DNA from: Actinostola sp. cb2023
Taxonomy: Eukaryota; Cnidaria; Anthozoa; Actiniaria; Actinostolidae
Assembly: GCA_033675265.1 (NCBI GenBank)
Contig: JAUJYZ010000989.1
Span: 62,001-126,000, forward strand
DNA length: 64,000 bases
Reading direction: 5' to 3'
The notes under the pieces were generated by a model. That model had not been told where the DNA came from. It did not search any database and saw nothing but the letters and a program-made list of their open reading frames with translations. The position numbers and the translations under genes were made by a program. This document shows positions 37,801-58,795 of the stretch, one piece after another. Position 1 is the stretch's first letter; the number at the start of each line of letters is the position of its first letter.

Positions 37801-39880
37801 TAGGCCATTCCGCTTGAAATTGAGAGAGTTACGGCGGTTTAAAAAAAAAAATCCCTACCAGTAAGAAAATATAGAAGGTAGGTCACTCATGGCCGCCAGC
37901 GAACTCACTTGGTCCCACTCAAATGCTCGTAAATCTCTCGAAACTAGACATAACGCCAAATTTCTTTCGGTAAACTGTAGTCCAATGCAAGTCCGATAAA
38001 TCACACTACCATTCCTTTCTCTTACTCATCACTATCTGCATCCAAGAGCAAGGTTTTTGTGGCTTTCATCGGCAACATGAACCTCTGTACCTTCAAGTCT
38101 GACACGGATTTTGAACGGTCGTACAAAAATGCAAACACCGGGGAGGGCGCCCGGGGAGGGACAGAGGTACAATACAATACAATAGTTTATTTCAACACGT
38201 GTCGTTCAGGAGCGTGAAGCTCGTTCAAAATACGAACGTGCAGTATATCTGAATCTAATCAAGTTGACACTTGAATAAAATTTCGTTTTATCATAGATTA
38301 CAGTATTTCTTCTGTCAAATTAATGCTTCTGATTTCAAGGAAAAGGCATTTGGAGCAAATTCCAAATGGGGTATAGAAAATCAACACGAATTCGAAGAAA
38401 AGATTTTGTTATAATCTCTGACAAGATATGGTTGCAATCCTCACGGGAGGGTACGGAAATTGTATTCAAGTGTCAAATGTACCTCTGTCCCTCCCCGGTG
38501 TTTGCATTTTTGTACGACCGTTCAAAATCCGTGTCAGACTTGAAGGTACAGAGGTTCATGTTGCCGATGAAAGCCACAAAAACCTTGCTCTTGGATGCAG
38601 ATAGTGATGAGTAAGAGAAAGGAATGGTAGTGTGATTTATCGGACTTGCATTGGACTACAGTTTACCGAAAGAAATTTGGCGTTATGTCTAGTTTCGAGA
38701 GATTTACGAGCATTTGAGTGGGACCAAGTGAGTTCGCTGGCGGCCATGAGTGACCTACCTTCTATATTTTCTTACTGGTAGGGAATTTTTTTTAAAAACC
38801 GCCGTAACTCTCTCAATTTCAAGCGGAATGGCCTAGAAATTCCTACAGAGGTAAAAGACAACACAAGGAACAAGTATGAGGCGAATAAAGGCAAACGATT
38901 TTTTATTTATTTATTCAAGTACACCAGAACAAGAAAGCCTATACATTTACTGTATTTACGCCACTGATACTGAGCTTGGGCTACCTGTGGTTTACCATGC
39001 ATGATATTAGTCAATTGTGACTTTCTTTCATCGTCATTTATCATTGTACAGGAGAAAGCAAATTTAAGTCCAAGATGAACACCATCTACTACGAGAAGTC
39101 TACAATGTTTTTTACCATGCATGATATTAGTCAATTGTGACTTTCTTTCATCGCCATTTATCATTGTACGGGAGAAAGCAAACTTAAGTTAAATATTCCA
39201 GTTTTCTGTTGATTAGACACCGCTGTACTCATTGACAAAGGGCGCCAACCCTTGGAACTATACAATGTTTCTATTTTGTCAAATGTCAACATACTTTGCG
39301 TTCTCGTTGGTATTTACACTTACTTCAGGCTAAGTTCCCTGAGTAAATACGTCCGCTTTGTCAGGGAATACAGCGGTGTCCAACAACATTGCAGTAAACG
39401 CGTCAGAAAGTTTGTAGGCCGTCTTATTAAGGTTCGCAAGGGATTATGGTAAAATGTACAGTTCAGTGGATCGTGGAATTTTCCTCGTCATTTCACGTTC
39501 GACTTCCTCTCGATAGAGACTTTAGAGTTGGATGGATGTCTCTAGTTCGCATACTAATACTATAGCAACTGTTTTGCTTTATTATTCATAGTCCTAGATA
39601 TATTTCATTATTATCATTACTTAATAAGTAAAGGTTTCGTGAAACATTTTATAAGAAAAATAAGTGAAAAATAAACGTCCAGATTGCTATATCACTTATT
39701 TTTCTTATAAAATTATTATTATTAGTTTTCCCATTTTGTAAGAGCATATAGAGACTTTGTATTATGCTCCGAATACATATTATGATTATGATAAATCTTA
39801 CCGTTTTCTTGGGTGTTAGGGAGACTGGATCCCAGCCAATGATTAGTCCCTCAAGGCTAGCGCTCCATACTGTCAGAGTG
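31805..39880 (-). CDS. DENND3: DENND3-like WD40 beta-propeller protein, 3' six exons
   Basis: Exons, high to low: 39880-39802, 34834-34771, 34527-34397, 33288-33169, 32157-32092, 32011-31805 (stop TAG). GT-AG junctions agree in phase (2, 0, 1, 0, 0, 0). Propeller blades show LTVWSASLEGLIIGWDPVS, NTFWCVTRNAVLVVDRDSD, VWTGCDKKGIIALWDTNT, VWGGGRDGTIYIINAQHV, LELHKDRIRSMCLTD and GSSDGRIAVWR. Order and spacing fit the C-terminal propeller of DENND3, a Rab12 guanine-nucleotide exchange factor; that assignment is from memory of the family. About 35 residues extend past the last blade. Exon phase demands a further upstream exon, and no DENN domain or earlier blade was found in the window. Confidence 0.75.
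32236..33160. repeat. 17/18-bp minisatellite
   Basis: Units GGAGGTGTCTGCTTATG and GGAGGTGTCTGTTTACT and variants fill the intron between two DENND3 exons, ending about 10 bp from an exon donor. The left start (GTGTCCGATTAAGGGAG, TCCGCTTACGGG) resembles the interior of pogo-like MITEs such as that at 2674, but no inverted ends were found. ORFs up to 281 codons are artefacts. Confidence 0.85.
33310..33865. repeat. GAT/GGT-rich microsatellite
   Basis: GATGATGATGGTGGTG DNA in a DENND3 intron, like that at 5604. It abuts the MITE at 33876. Confidence 0.9.
33876..34375. mobile_element. palindromic MITE, AATAAGCCA family, copy 2
   Basis: Ends AATAAGCCAGTTCACGCTG and inverse. It ends 21 bp from the donor of the DENND3 exon at 34397-34527. 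Copy 1 is at 1308-1803. Confidence 0.8.
35279..35897. mobile_element. AGAGTCG-family MITE with internal 63-bp tandem expansion
   Basis: Left end GATTGGTTTTCGTATGAG, right end CATACGAAAACGACTCT. Between them lie about eight copies of a 63-bp unit starting CCTACGGTACCGTGAC and holding TTCTGAACCAATCAAAAAG. Because 63 is divisible by three, open frames appear on both strands; they are not genes. Confidence 0.8.
35915..36779. mobile_element. TTAA-flanked element hosting another MITE
   Basis: TTAA at 35911-35914 and 36780-36783 flank GGTATCAGGGGACC and AATACC. Both ends contain GACCGCTCTTCACAGAAAC in inverted orientation. The TTAA-target MITE at 36157-36600 is nested within. Confidence 0.65.
36157..36600. 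mobile_element. TTAA-target palindromic MITE, copy 3
   Basis: Ends AGTGCCTATATCACCCC and inverse; TTAA at 36153-36156 and 36601-36604. Confidence 0.85.
36975..37265. repeat. 60-bp minisatellite with alternating unit types
   Basis: Five to six units sharing TTGTTGGCTCAAGTGTTTAC and AACAAGGACCCAATAATG. They alternate between GTTGCGACTTG and GTTGGGTGTTG, making a 120-bp dimeric unit. Sixty is a multiple of three, hence the overlapping ORFs. Confidence 0.85.
37397..39187. repeat. about 115-bp tandem repeat split by a foldback element
   Basis: Units contain CCATGCATGATATTAGTC, TGACTTTCTTTCATCG and AACACCATCTACTACGAGAAG. Two and a half copies lie left (37397-37645) and about one and a half right (38991-39187) of the element at 37646-38990. 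On the minus strand units are open for about 38 codons, but no gene was recognised. Confidence 0.8.
37646..38990. mobile_element. 1345-bp foldback element with TTTAC target duplication
   Basis: Inverted arms of about 520 bp begin CCACAGGTAGCCCAAGCT and surround a 300-bp centre. TTTAC at 37641-37645 is repeated at 38991-38995. Adjacent tandem units give the empty site CCATGTTTACCATGC. No transposase is encoded. A second copy starts at 62771, and related CCACAGG-AGCCCA ends occur at 4441, 5382, 14120, 41579, 61633 and 61704. Confidence 0.9.
39216..39380. mobile_element. small palindromic MITE, GACACCGCTGTA ends
   Basis: GACACCGCTGTA at left and TACAGCGGTGTC at right, with GACAAAG / CTTTGTC inside. 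About 165 bp. Confidence 0.6.
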
Positions 39881-40065
39881 CTGGAGATCGAAAAAAGAAA
39901 AAGATTGAAGCATTTGTGTGAAAAACGTAGCCCACACCATCCCTCCCCACCACTTCAGTTCCCTCAGTCTTTTCGGCTCGTCTCATTCGGCTCTCAAGGC
40001 CTGAACGACTCGGATCGAACTTCAACTCCTCTCGCTAGAGTTCTCGAAAAAGTGGACTGTTTTGT

Positions 40066-40136
40066 ACCCTGCGAGCAGAGGTTTCCTTTTTACCTCTCTA
40101 GGGGAAAGGTAAAAAGGAAGCCTCTGCTCGCAGGGT
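40066..40136. repeat. strong inverted repeat
   Basis: TACCCTGCGAGCAGAGG with CTTTTTACC pairs with GGTAAAAAGGAAG then CCTCTGCTCGCAGGGTA around a short loop. Probably a MITE remnant; it lies between DENND3 and the homeobox gene. Confidence 0.7.
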
Positions 40137-40254
40137 AACTGTGTTGTAGTCTAGAAATGAAATGAGAATGAAAAAGACAAAAATATGGTTGCTTTCCGTA
40201 AACAACTGACATCGCGAGAATGAAAATGCGACATAGAATGTTATTTAGCGAGCG

Positions 40255-40945
40255 TCACCGTGAAAACGAATCAAAACAAACGTCAGCTCAGCTCAAGAGT
40301 ACGTCATTGTTTAGTTGTTTAGAATACGTTGCTATGACAACAAATCAAAACAAACGTCAGCTCAGCTCAAGAGTACGTCATTGTTTAGTTGTTTAGAATG
40401 CGTTGCTATGACAACAAATCAAAACAAACGTCAACTCAGTTCAAGAGTACGTCATTGTTTAGTTGTTTAGAATGCGTTGCTATGACAACAAATCAAAACA
40501 AACGTCAGCTCAGCTCAAGAGTACGTCATTGTTTAGAATGCGTTGCTATGACAACAAATCAAAACAAACGTCAGCTCAGCTCAAGAGTACGTCATTGTTT
40601 AGTTGTTTAGAATGCGTTGCTATGACGACAAATCAAAACAAACGTCAGCTCAGTTCAAGAGTACGTCATTATTTAGTTGTTTAGAATACGTTGCTATGAC
40701 AACAAATCAAAACAAACGTCAGCTCAGTTCAAGAGTACGTCATTGTTTAGTTGTTTAGAATGCGTTGCTATGACAACAAATCAAAACAAACGTCAGCTCA
40801 GCTCAAGAGTACGTCATTGTTTAGTTGTTTAGAATACGTTGCTATGACAACAAATCAAAACAAACGTCAGCTCAGTTCAAGAGTACGTCATTATTTAGTT
40901 GTTTAGAATACGTTGCTATGACAACAAATCAAAACAAAGGTCATC
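40255..40945. repeat. 74-bp minisatellite upstream of the homeobox gene, with an X-box in every unit
   Basis: Nine units share TTGTTTAGAATACGTTGC, AACAAATCAAAACAAACGTC and AAGAGTACGTCATTG. GTTGCTATGACAAC, a fit to the RFX X-box pattern, starts at 40328, 40402, 40476, 40542, 40690, 40764, 40838 and 40912; the copy at 40616 reads GACGAC. One unit is shortened by loss of a TTAGTTG segment. Units also hold CGTCA, a CREB half-site. Confidence 0.85.
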
Positions 40946-41129
40946 TCGTTTTGGAAAATTTTCCTTAAATGGAAATTCCATTCCGCAGAATGGTCTTGGT
41001 TACTAAGGGAAACCAAATATGGGCAAAGAACCAAGTTAGCGTTGTCGTCAGAATGATGTTGCGTTGACAACACTTACGTTAATATTAAATCATGTATGTA
41101 TGGCGTTGCTATGACGACATATATCAGTG

Positions 41130-41138
41130 GGTATAAAG
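41130..41138 (+). promoter_or_regulatory. TATA box of the homeobox gene
   Basis: GTATAAAGT lies about 62-70 nt upstream of the ATG at 41200, leaving room for a start site near 41160 and a 5' UTR of about 40 nt. A single X-box-like GTTGCTATGACGAC precedes it at 41104-41117. Position and sequence are apt, but a TATA-like word is common in AT-rich DNA. Confidence 0.45.
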
Positions 41139-41199
41139 TTCCAATGCTCATCAATCGGCTGATCAATTGCTCAGATAAAGGTTCCCTGGGTGGTAAGAA

Positions 41200-53513
<12,314 letters not shown>

Positions 53514-54018
53514 ATATTTACTCTTGTAAGTAACGACAGTAGGCATCATTCTAAACGAGTAGTTTTACATTCGGCCGCCATTTTAACGCGTTCAGGTTTT
53601 ATTTTATTTTTTTAAAGATTTTTTAAAAAGATTTTTATTTCACCAATTGCAAGAATTACAGTACATTTTCACATTCAATACATTTTTACATTGTTTTACA
53701 TTGATTACATAGATGTATGATGGTGTCATATCTATAAGTATATTCACATTGTACATTTTACATCAGTTACGAAAAAAAAAGAAAGAAAGAAAGAAAACAA
53801 AAGAAAAAAAAGAAGACTATCAACTATTTTGTTCCACTTATCATAATATTGTATCAGTTATTCGTTTCTTTTAGCAATAAATAATTCTATGTTATTCAAA
53901 TATTTCAAGTATGATTTGAAATGATTTAAACTTGGATTCATATTTTTTAATTTACAAAAATTTATAAAAAATATAACGCGTTCAGTTGACTAAACGTTTC
54001 CTTGGAAAACGTTTTAAT
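53514..54018. other. homeobox 3' flank, AT-rich
   Basis: No gene. It includes a GCCGCCATTTTAACGCGTTC word near 53573, a long T-rich stretch and possible poly(A) signal at 53876. It may be 3' UTR in part, or a retroposon tail. Confidence 0.35.
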
Positions 54019-54100
54019 AACAAGACGCTCAATGAGCGTATACTCGGGCATTATGACAAGTAGATCTCTATCTTTGCTCACCAACACACACCATTGGTAG
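54019..54100 (-). mobile_element. Helentron-like 3' end fragment
   Basis: AACAAGACGCTCAATGAGCG followed by TATACTCGGGCATTATGAC is the inverse of the 3' ends at 10639 and 55365. The element's body is missing. Confidence 0.6.
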
Positions 54101-54139
54101 AACAAGCCACAGCTATCTCAAAATTGACAGACGAAGAGA

Positions 54140-54222
54140 CTGAATGAATGAATGAAAACCTTTATTTAAACAGGGTATTCCCTTCAGTAACAAAACGTAC
54201 TGCTATCAATGGGAGCCCTAAT
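54140..54222. mobile_element. possible retroposon 3' end with GAAT tail
   Basis: GAATGAATGAATG then AAAACCTTTATTTAAACAGG resembles a minus-strand LINE 3' end with a tetranucleotide tail, directly left of copy C. Confidence 0.4.
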
Positions 54223-54223
54223 T

Positions 54224-55395
54224 ACTCGGGCCCAGGCCGCAGGCCGCCCGAGTTAGAAAATGCGTTTTTCGGTAGTAGACGTCGGTCGTGGACGTAGTCC
54301 GGTCAAAGAATGTAGAAAGTATGCGACGTATTTAATCGTATCGAGTTTCAAGATTAATCAGCAGATAAGAAAAAAACGAACGACACACAGAACTCACGTA
54401 GATTTGAATCTTAGCTTTGAAAGCAGCTGTAGATCTTCAAGCTATTAAAAGGTCAGGATTCTAGTTCATCGTTCAATGACTAGAAGTGGTAGAAGGACTA
54501 GAAGCTCGCTTGAAATATATTTAACCCAAACAAACGTGCGCCCGTTATCAGAACCATCTGACCTATGCAACCTCACTACGTATCATGTACATACTCACCC
54601 TTCACATGGTCTCCCTCGTCACTCAACTGTCACTGATTGTCATGACGTTAGAGAAATGATATTGTCAAGAACTCGCTATGTCAGATACTGAGATATTGCT
54701 AAGTCATCGTATTCGACGACTAGAAGTGAAAGAAGCAGTTGACCTGTGCAGAAGAGAAATTATGTTGTATCCAAGGCAAGCCATCCATCAGTTCCTCTTA
54801 AATACGCTCTCACATACAAACGCATACGCCGATTCGTGTGGGCCCACTCTAAAAGATGTTGAGCGTTTTCGACAGGGCCTTTACATGAACTCATCAAAAG
54901 CAAAATTGAACTCAAAGTCCAAAGGTAATCAATTGAACTCAAGCTCAAAAGCAAATCAAATGAACTCAAGAACTATAATACAAATGAACTCTAATGTTGA
55001 CTTAAATGTGAACTCAACTGAGTACTGCCTAGCCAAGCATGTATACCACAACTTGAAGCCAGATATACTTATTCAGAAGTGTGATTCCAACATGGACAAA
55101 TCCAAAGGTGAGAAAACAACTTTGAAATCGCATCAAGAAGAACACAGATCTGAGGCGAAAATGAAGTCAATCCTTGTTTACATTCTGTTTATGTTTTTTA
55201 TTGTGTTAATGCTGTTGAAAATAGTCTTTTTCTATATCAAAGAGAGAGTTTTAACGGAGTGCATATACCGTCGTTATCACCGTCATTAAATATGATTTTT
55301 CTTCAACCAACTGGCATTTATTTTCAAGTACTTCCTCGGGCAACTGACATTTTCCTTTTCACAATGCCCGAGTGAACGCTCATTGAGCGTCTTGT
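54224..55395 (+). mobile_element. hairpin-ended Helentron-like element, copy C, with a 203-codon ORF
   Basis: 5' hairpin ACTCGGGCCCAGGCCG / CAGGCCGCCCGAGT, then AGAAAATGCGTTTTTCGG as in copy A. 3' end GCCCGAGTGAACGCTC then ATTGAGCGTCTTGTT. The ORF at 54678-55289 begins MSDTEILLSHRIRRL, contains AYADSCGPTLKDV, an Asn/Ser/Lys-rich middle and a hydrophobic segment ILVYILFMFFIVLMLL near residues 165-190. Its function is unknown. No Rep/helicase domain, so non-autonomous. Confidence 0.65.
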
Positions 55396-55591
55396 TAATA
55401 TATAAATATAAATATAAAATACTATAGAGTCATTCTTCCGTGACAATCTCCGATACTTGACCCTGTTTTTACTCGTACCCAGGCCTAGGCCGGGCACGAG
55501 TCTAAGATTACAGTCCGTATTTTTTTTTGTCGGTACCGGTCGCGAATCTGCAATCGAGTGGGACTGGGAACTAGACCATGAGGAGAAATCC

Positions 55592-55798
55592 AAAATGGCG
55601 TCGCAAGCGCTTCATGTGGAATTTTTCGAGGGAAATCTCGCACTCTTCACTCGTCAGAGTGTTCAGTGTGTTGTCAAAGACGAGAAGATCTTCAAACTTG
55701 ATATCGTCACCCTTCCATTTCGTGAGGGAGCTGTCAGAAGAACGAAGAGATGGCTTCGTTCGCGATCGCTCGATGTCAACATGCCCGCTAACGGCTAA
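55592..55798 (+). CDS. unidentified ORF inside element E
   Basis: ATG at 55595 in a fair context opens MASQALHVEFFEGNLALFTR and runs about 67 codons, with KIFKLDIVTLPF following. A second overlapping frame is open too. The N-terminus has the look of a BTB or similar small protein start, but no family can be named. Possibly a captured host exon. Confidence 0.25.
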   Translation, partial: KMASQALHVEFFEGNLALFTRQSVQCVVKDEKIFKLDIVTLPFREGAVRRTKRWLRSRSLDVNMPANG

Positions 55799-56455
55799 GA
55801 CTGATATTCGCGAACTGAAACAGAGACACATGGAAGCCTTGAAAGCTTTTATCAGTTACATGTATACCAACTTGAGTTAAACTGTTGCATTGAAAAGAAA
55901 ATTATTACTGGATTTTCGGCAGTTGAAAGCAACGACTACGAAGCTTACTTCACGACCCGTGTATGGAATTTCATGTATTCAGAGTAGAAGACATGGTAAT
56001 ACTCTTGATGATTGTGATATACTAGAGAAAGTGATGGGTCAAAGTAGTAGATACAAAAATAATGATGTTATGGTGACACTCGTGTTGTATATGAATGTCA
56101 TGGCTCTAGTCTAGACGTGAGCGTGAACCAAGTAACTCAAGGTCCTCTGTGAAAAAGTTGAAACGTCTCTCTCAGAAATTTTATTTAATACTGAGTTTGT
56201 AAAAACTACAGTTGATTTTCATTCATTTGTTAAATAATTTTGCAAGGAATTCATATCAGTAGCATATACACTATACCTGTATGTATCGAAATGTAATTTA
56301 GATCGATTAAAACTGTTCAAGGTTTTAGAGTGCAATTTAGAAAAGCTTGAAAACTAAATAACTAATTAGTACTAAATAGAGTGCAAATATTAAACAAGCG
56401 CTAACATTTAGCACTAATTAGTACTAAATAAGAATTCAGTGAGTCGTGTCAAATT

Positions 56456-56839
56456 ATGCGTTTTGTCGAATGCACGTGCAATGCGTGTGCATTCAACCAG
56501 CCGAGTTTTAAACACTGTTACTTGCGCGTTCTTTCTTTTGATAAACAAAACATTATGATGGAAACTCCAGCAAAGAGAACCTGCGTTAAGTGCAGGATGC
56601 ACGGAAAAGTAATGTTGTTAAAAAACACAAGAACATCTGTCCATACAGTCAACTGTTGTTCGTGTGAAAGGCGTGAGTCTCACAATAAGCTGAAAGTAAA
56701 AAGCTCAAGTCACACCGAGAACTTGCCATCAAGTCAGTTGGTTGATCCATCCGTTCTTGATGTGGCAAACGTTCACTTGGCATCTGTTACCAAGAATACG
56801 AGTGCAACGGAAAAAGGAAATGGTAATTATGTTATATAA
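56456..56839 (+). CDS. Cys-rich ORF resembling a divergent DM-type zinc module
   Basis: 127 codons. The core reads KRTCVKCRMHGKVMLL then CCSCERRESHNKLK. The spacing C-x2-C-x2-H near residues 41-46, basic flanks and a later Cys cluster recall the DM domain of Dmrt/Doublesex proteins (CxxCRxHG), but one expected Cys is replaced by His and the Cys cluster is compressed. A possible donor ATG|GTAATT lies before the stop. If DM-related it would be a captured sex-determination-type exon; it could equally be a small transposon zinc finger. Confidence 0.4.
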   Translation: MRFVECTCNACAFNQPSFKHCYLRVLSFDKQNIMMETPAKRTCVKCRMHGKVMLLKNTRTSVHTVNCCSCERRESHNKLKVKSSSHTENLPSSQLVDPSVLDVANVHLASVTKNTSATEKGNGNYVI

Positions 56840-57039
56840 CCGAGTTATTTTTGTTTTTGTTTGTGATGCAGCAAGAAAAAATGACTAGAGACATTAGTTT
56901 TGAGTCAGTCTACATACATGCACGTACAAATGTCCAGTTCAGATGTTCCGAGTTCATTCAAGTTTATTTAGAGTTCTAGTACTGATTTCAGTTTAGTTAC
57001 AGTGCAGGTGAGAATTAATAGGGGGATAAATAAAATGGG

Positions 57040-57360
57040 GTTGCGTTTGACTCGTTTCTTGTGTCCGTGTCGTTATTTTATTTTAGCTGCGTTTGACTCG
57101 TTTCTTGTGTCCGTGTCGTTATTTTATTTAGCTGCGTTTGACTCGTTTCTTGTGTCCGTGTCGTTATTTTATTTAGCTGCGTTTGACTCGTTTCTTGTGT
57201 CCGTGTCGTTATTTTATTTAGCTGCGTTTGACTCTTTTCTTGTGGGGCAAAGTGGGAATTTGATGAATAAAATAGGGTTGCGTTTGACTCGTTTTTTGTG
57301 TCCGTGTCGTTATTTTATTTTAGCTGCGTTTGACTCGTTTCTTGTGGGGAAAGCGGGAAT
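57040..57360. repeat. 45-bp minisatellite
   Basis: Four tight units and diverged flanks with GCGTTTGACTCGTTTCTTGT and GTCCGTGTCGTTATTTTATT. The period is a multiple of three, so the 120-codon ORF over it is an artefact. Confidence 0.85.
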
Positions 57361-58077
57361 TTGACGAATAAAATAGGGGTGCATTTGACTCGTTCAGATA
57401 GCTGGTTATTTTAATGTGCACGTGGTTTTCATGCTTCACCTATTTCATGATCATGTCTAAAGTACCCTACAAGTGACCACGAGTGACCACGAGTGACCAC
57501 GGATGACCACGGATGACCACGAGTGACCACGAGTGACTACGAATGACCACGAATGACCACGGATACCAAACTGAAAAAATTAAGAAGCAAAAAAAAAACC
57601 AATAGTAGAAAGAGATCGAAAAGGAAAAAACGACTGTTGGCGAGTGGTATACGTTTATTACTTTATCAACTCAACTGTTTTTGAATCTTCAAATACGTAA
57701 CAATTAATTTATATAGTATGTTTAGAATAAGAACTTCCTAGCGTGTCATGAAAGTTTTGCAACGGGTTTTTTTAAATTAAAGTTCTTTGGATTGACAAGT
57801 TTTTGCCGCAGTTTATGCGAGAACTAACATTATTTTACAATTGTGTACTTACTGGCGTAACACTTCGTGAAAAACTATTGTAATGCTTTTATAAACATCA
57901 AGGCCAGTTAATTAAGCGTGATTCTTGTTTATTGTCTCCTACGGGACCGAATTCGACGGATTTCCGTAACAGAATGAATGAATGAATGAACGAACACATT
58001 CATGAACGAACAAACCGAAACGAATAAATGAGCGGATGATCGAATAAACGCGGATAATTATAAATGAATGAATAAAT

Positions 58078-58190
58078 GGATGGATGGATGGATGGATGGA
58101 TGGATGGATGGATGGATGGATGGATGGATGGATGGATGGATGGATGGATGGATGGATGGATGGATGGATGGATGGATGGATGGATGGATT
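58078..58190. repeat. GGAT tetranucleotide repeat
   Basis: About 28 perfect GGAT units. Peptides such as IHPSIHPS and MDGWMDGW are artefacts. Confidence 0.95.
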
Positions 58191-58399
58191 GATGAAGGGG
58201 CCAATCACTAATTATAGTGACGATTATGACTTCGTTCAGGAAATCTTTAGCAGCCAATCACCTTTCGCCGTTCTCACGGTAAAAACCCATTTCAGTGCCA
58301 AAAGCGCGTCATTAAGTCTGCTTGTCAGTTTCAGTACTGCATGTGGATCCTGCATGCATGTATAGTACTGGACCTTCATCACAACTGAGCTGATTAATC

Positions 58400-58795
58400 A
58401 TGAAACGGAAAGACTTGACACCCAAAAAGGAAGAAGATCAAACTTTGAGAAAAAGAAGGTTAAGTTCAGACGAAGAGGAGCCAGCATCTTGCAATCGGAA
58501 CCTTGATCATGAATTCACTGATTCAGACGAAAACATCGAAAGTTATCGGGAAGGACTACCCATCTACAACAAAAGAAGTCTGTCTATCAAAGAAATTTTT
58601 AAGCTTTGCTTACAACAGGATGTGTCACAGGATTATTTTGTGACTGTCAAGCCTAACAGAATAAAAGGAACCGCAACATTTCTTGTAAACCAAGAAGTGC
58701 TCAATTTGAAACATCCCTTTGATCTAGATTGTGACGATACTGGTGGTAGTTATATAAAGAAAGAGCATACCCGTTTTTATGAGGGTGAAACATGA
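58400..58795 (+). CDS. 131-codon ORF between long inverted repeats
   Basis: Begins MKRKDLTPKKEEDQTLRKRR, very basic and acidic, then RRLSSDEEEPASCN, and a more ordered second half with SIKEIFKLCLQQDVSQDYF and GTATFLVNQEVLNL. Codon use looks like a real protein. No family recognised. It ends within 10 bp of the right arm. The N-terminal KRK/RKRRL suggests nuclear localisation (inference). Confidence 0.4.
   Translation: MKRKDLTPKKEEDQTLRKRRLSSDEEEPASCNRNLDHEFTDSDENIESYREGLPIYNKRSLSIKEIFKLCLQQDVSQDYFVTVKPNRIKGTATFLVNQEVLNLKHPFDLDCDDTGGSYIKKEHTRFYEGET

Noticed and set aside
39764..40138. 124-codon plus-strand ORF
   Set aside because: It overlaps the DENND3 exon at 39802-39880 on the other strand and a strong inverted repeat at its end; best seen as a shadow.
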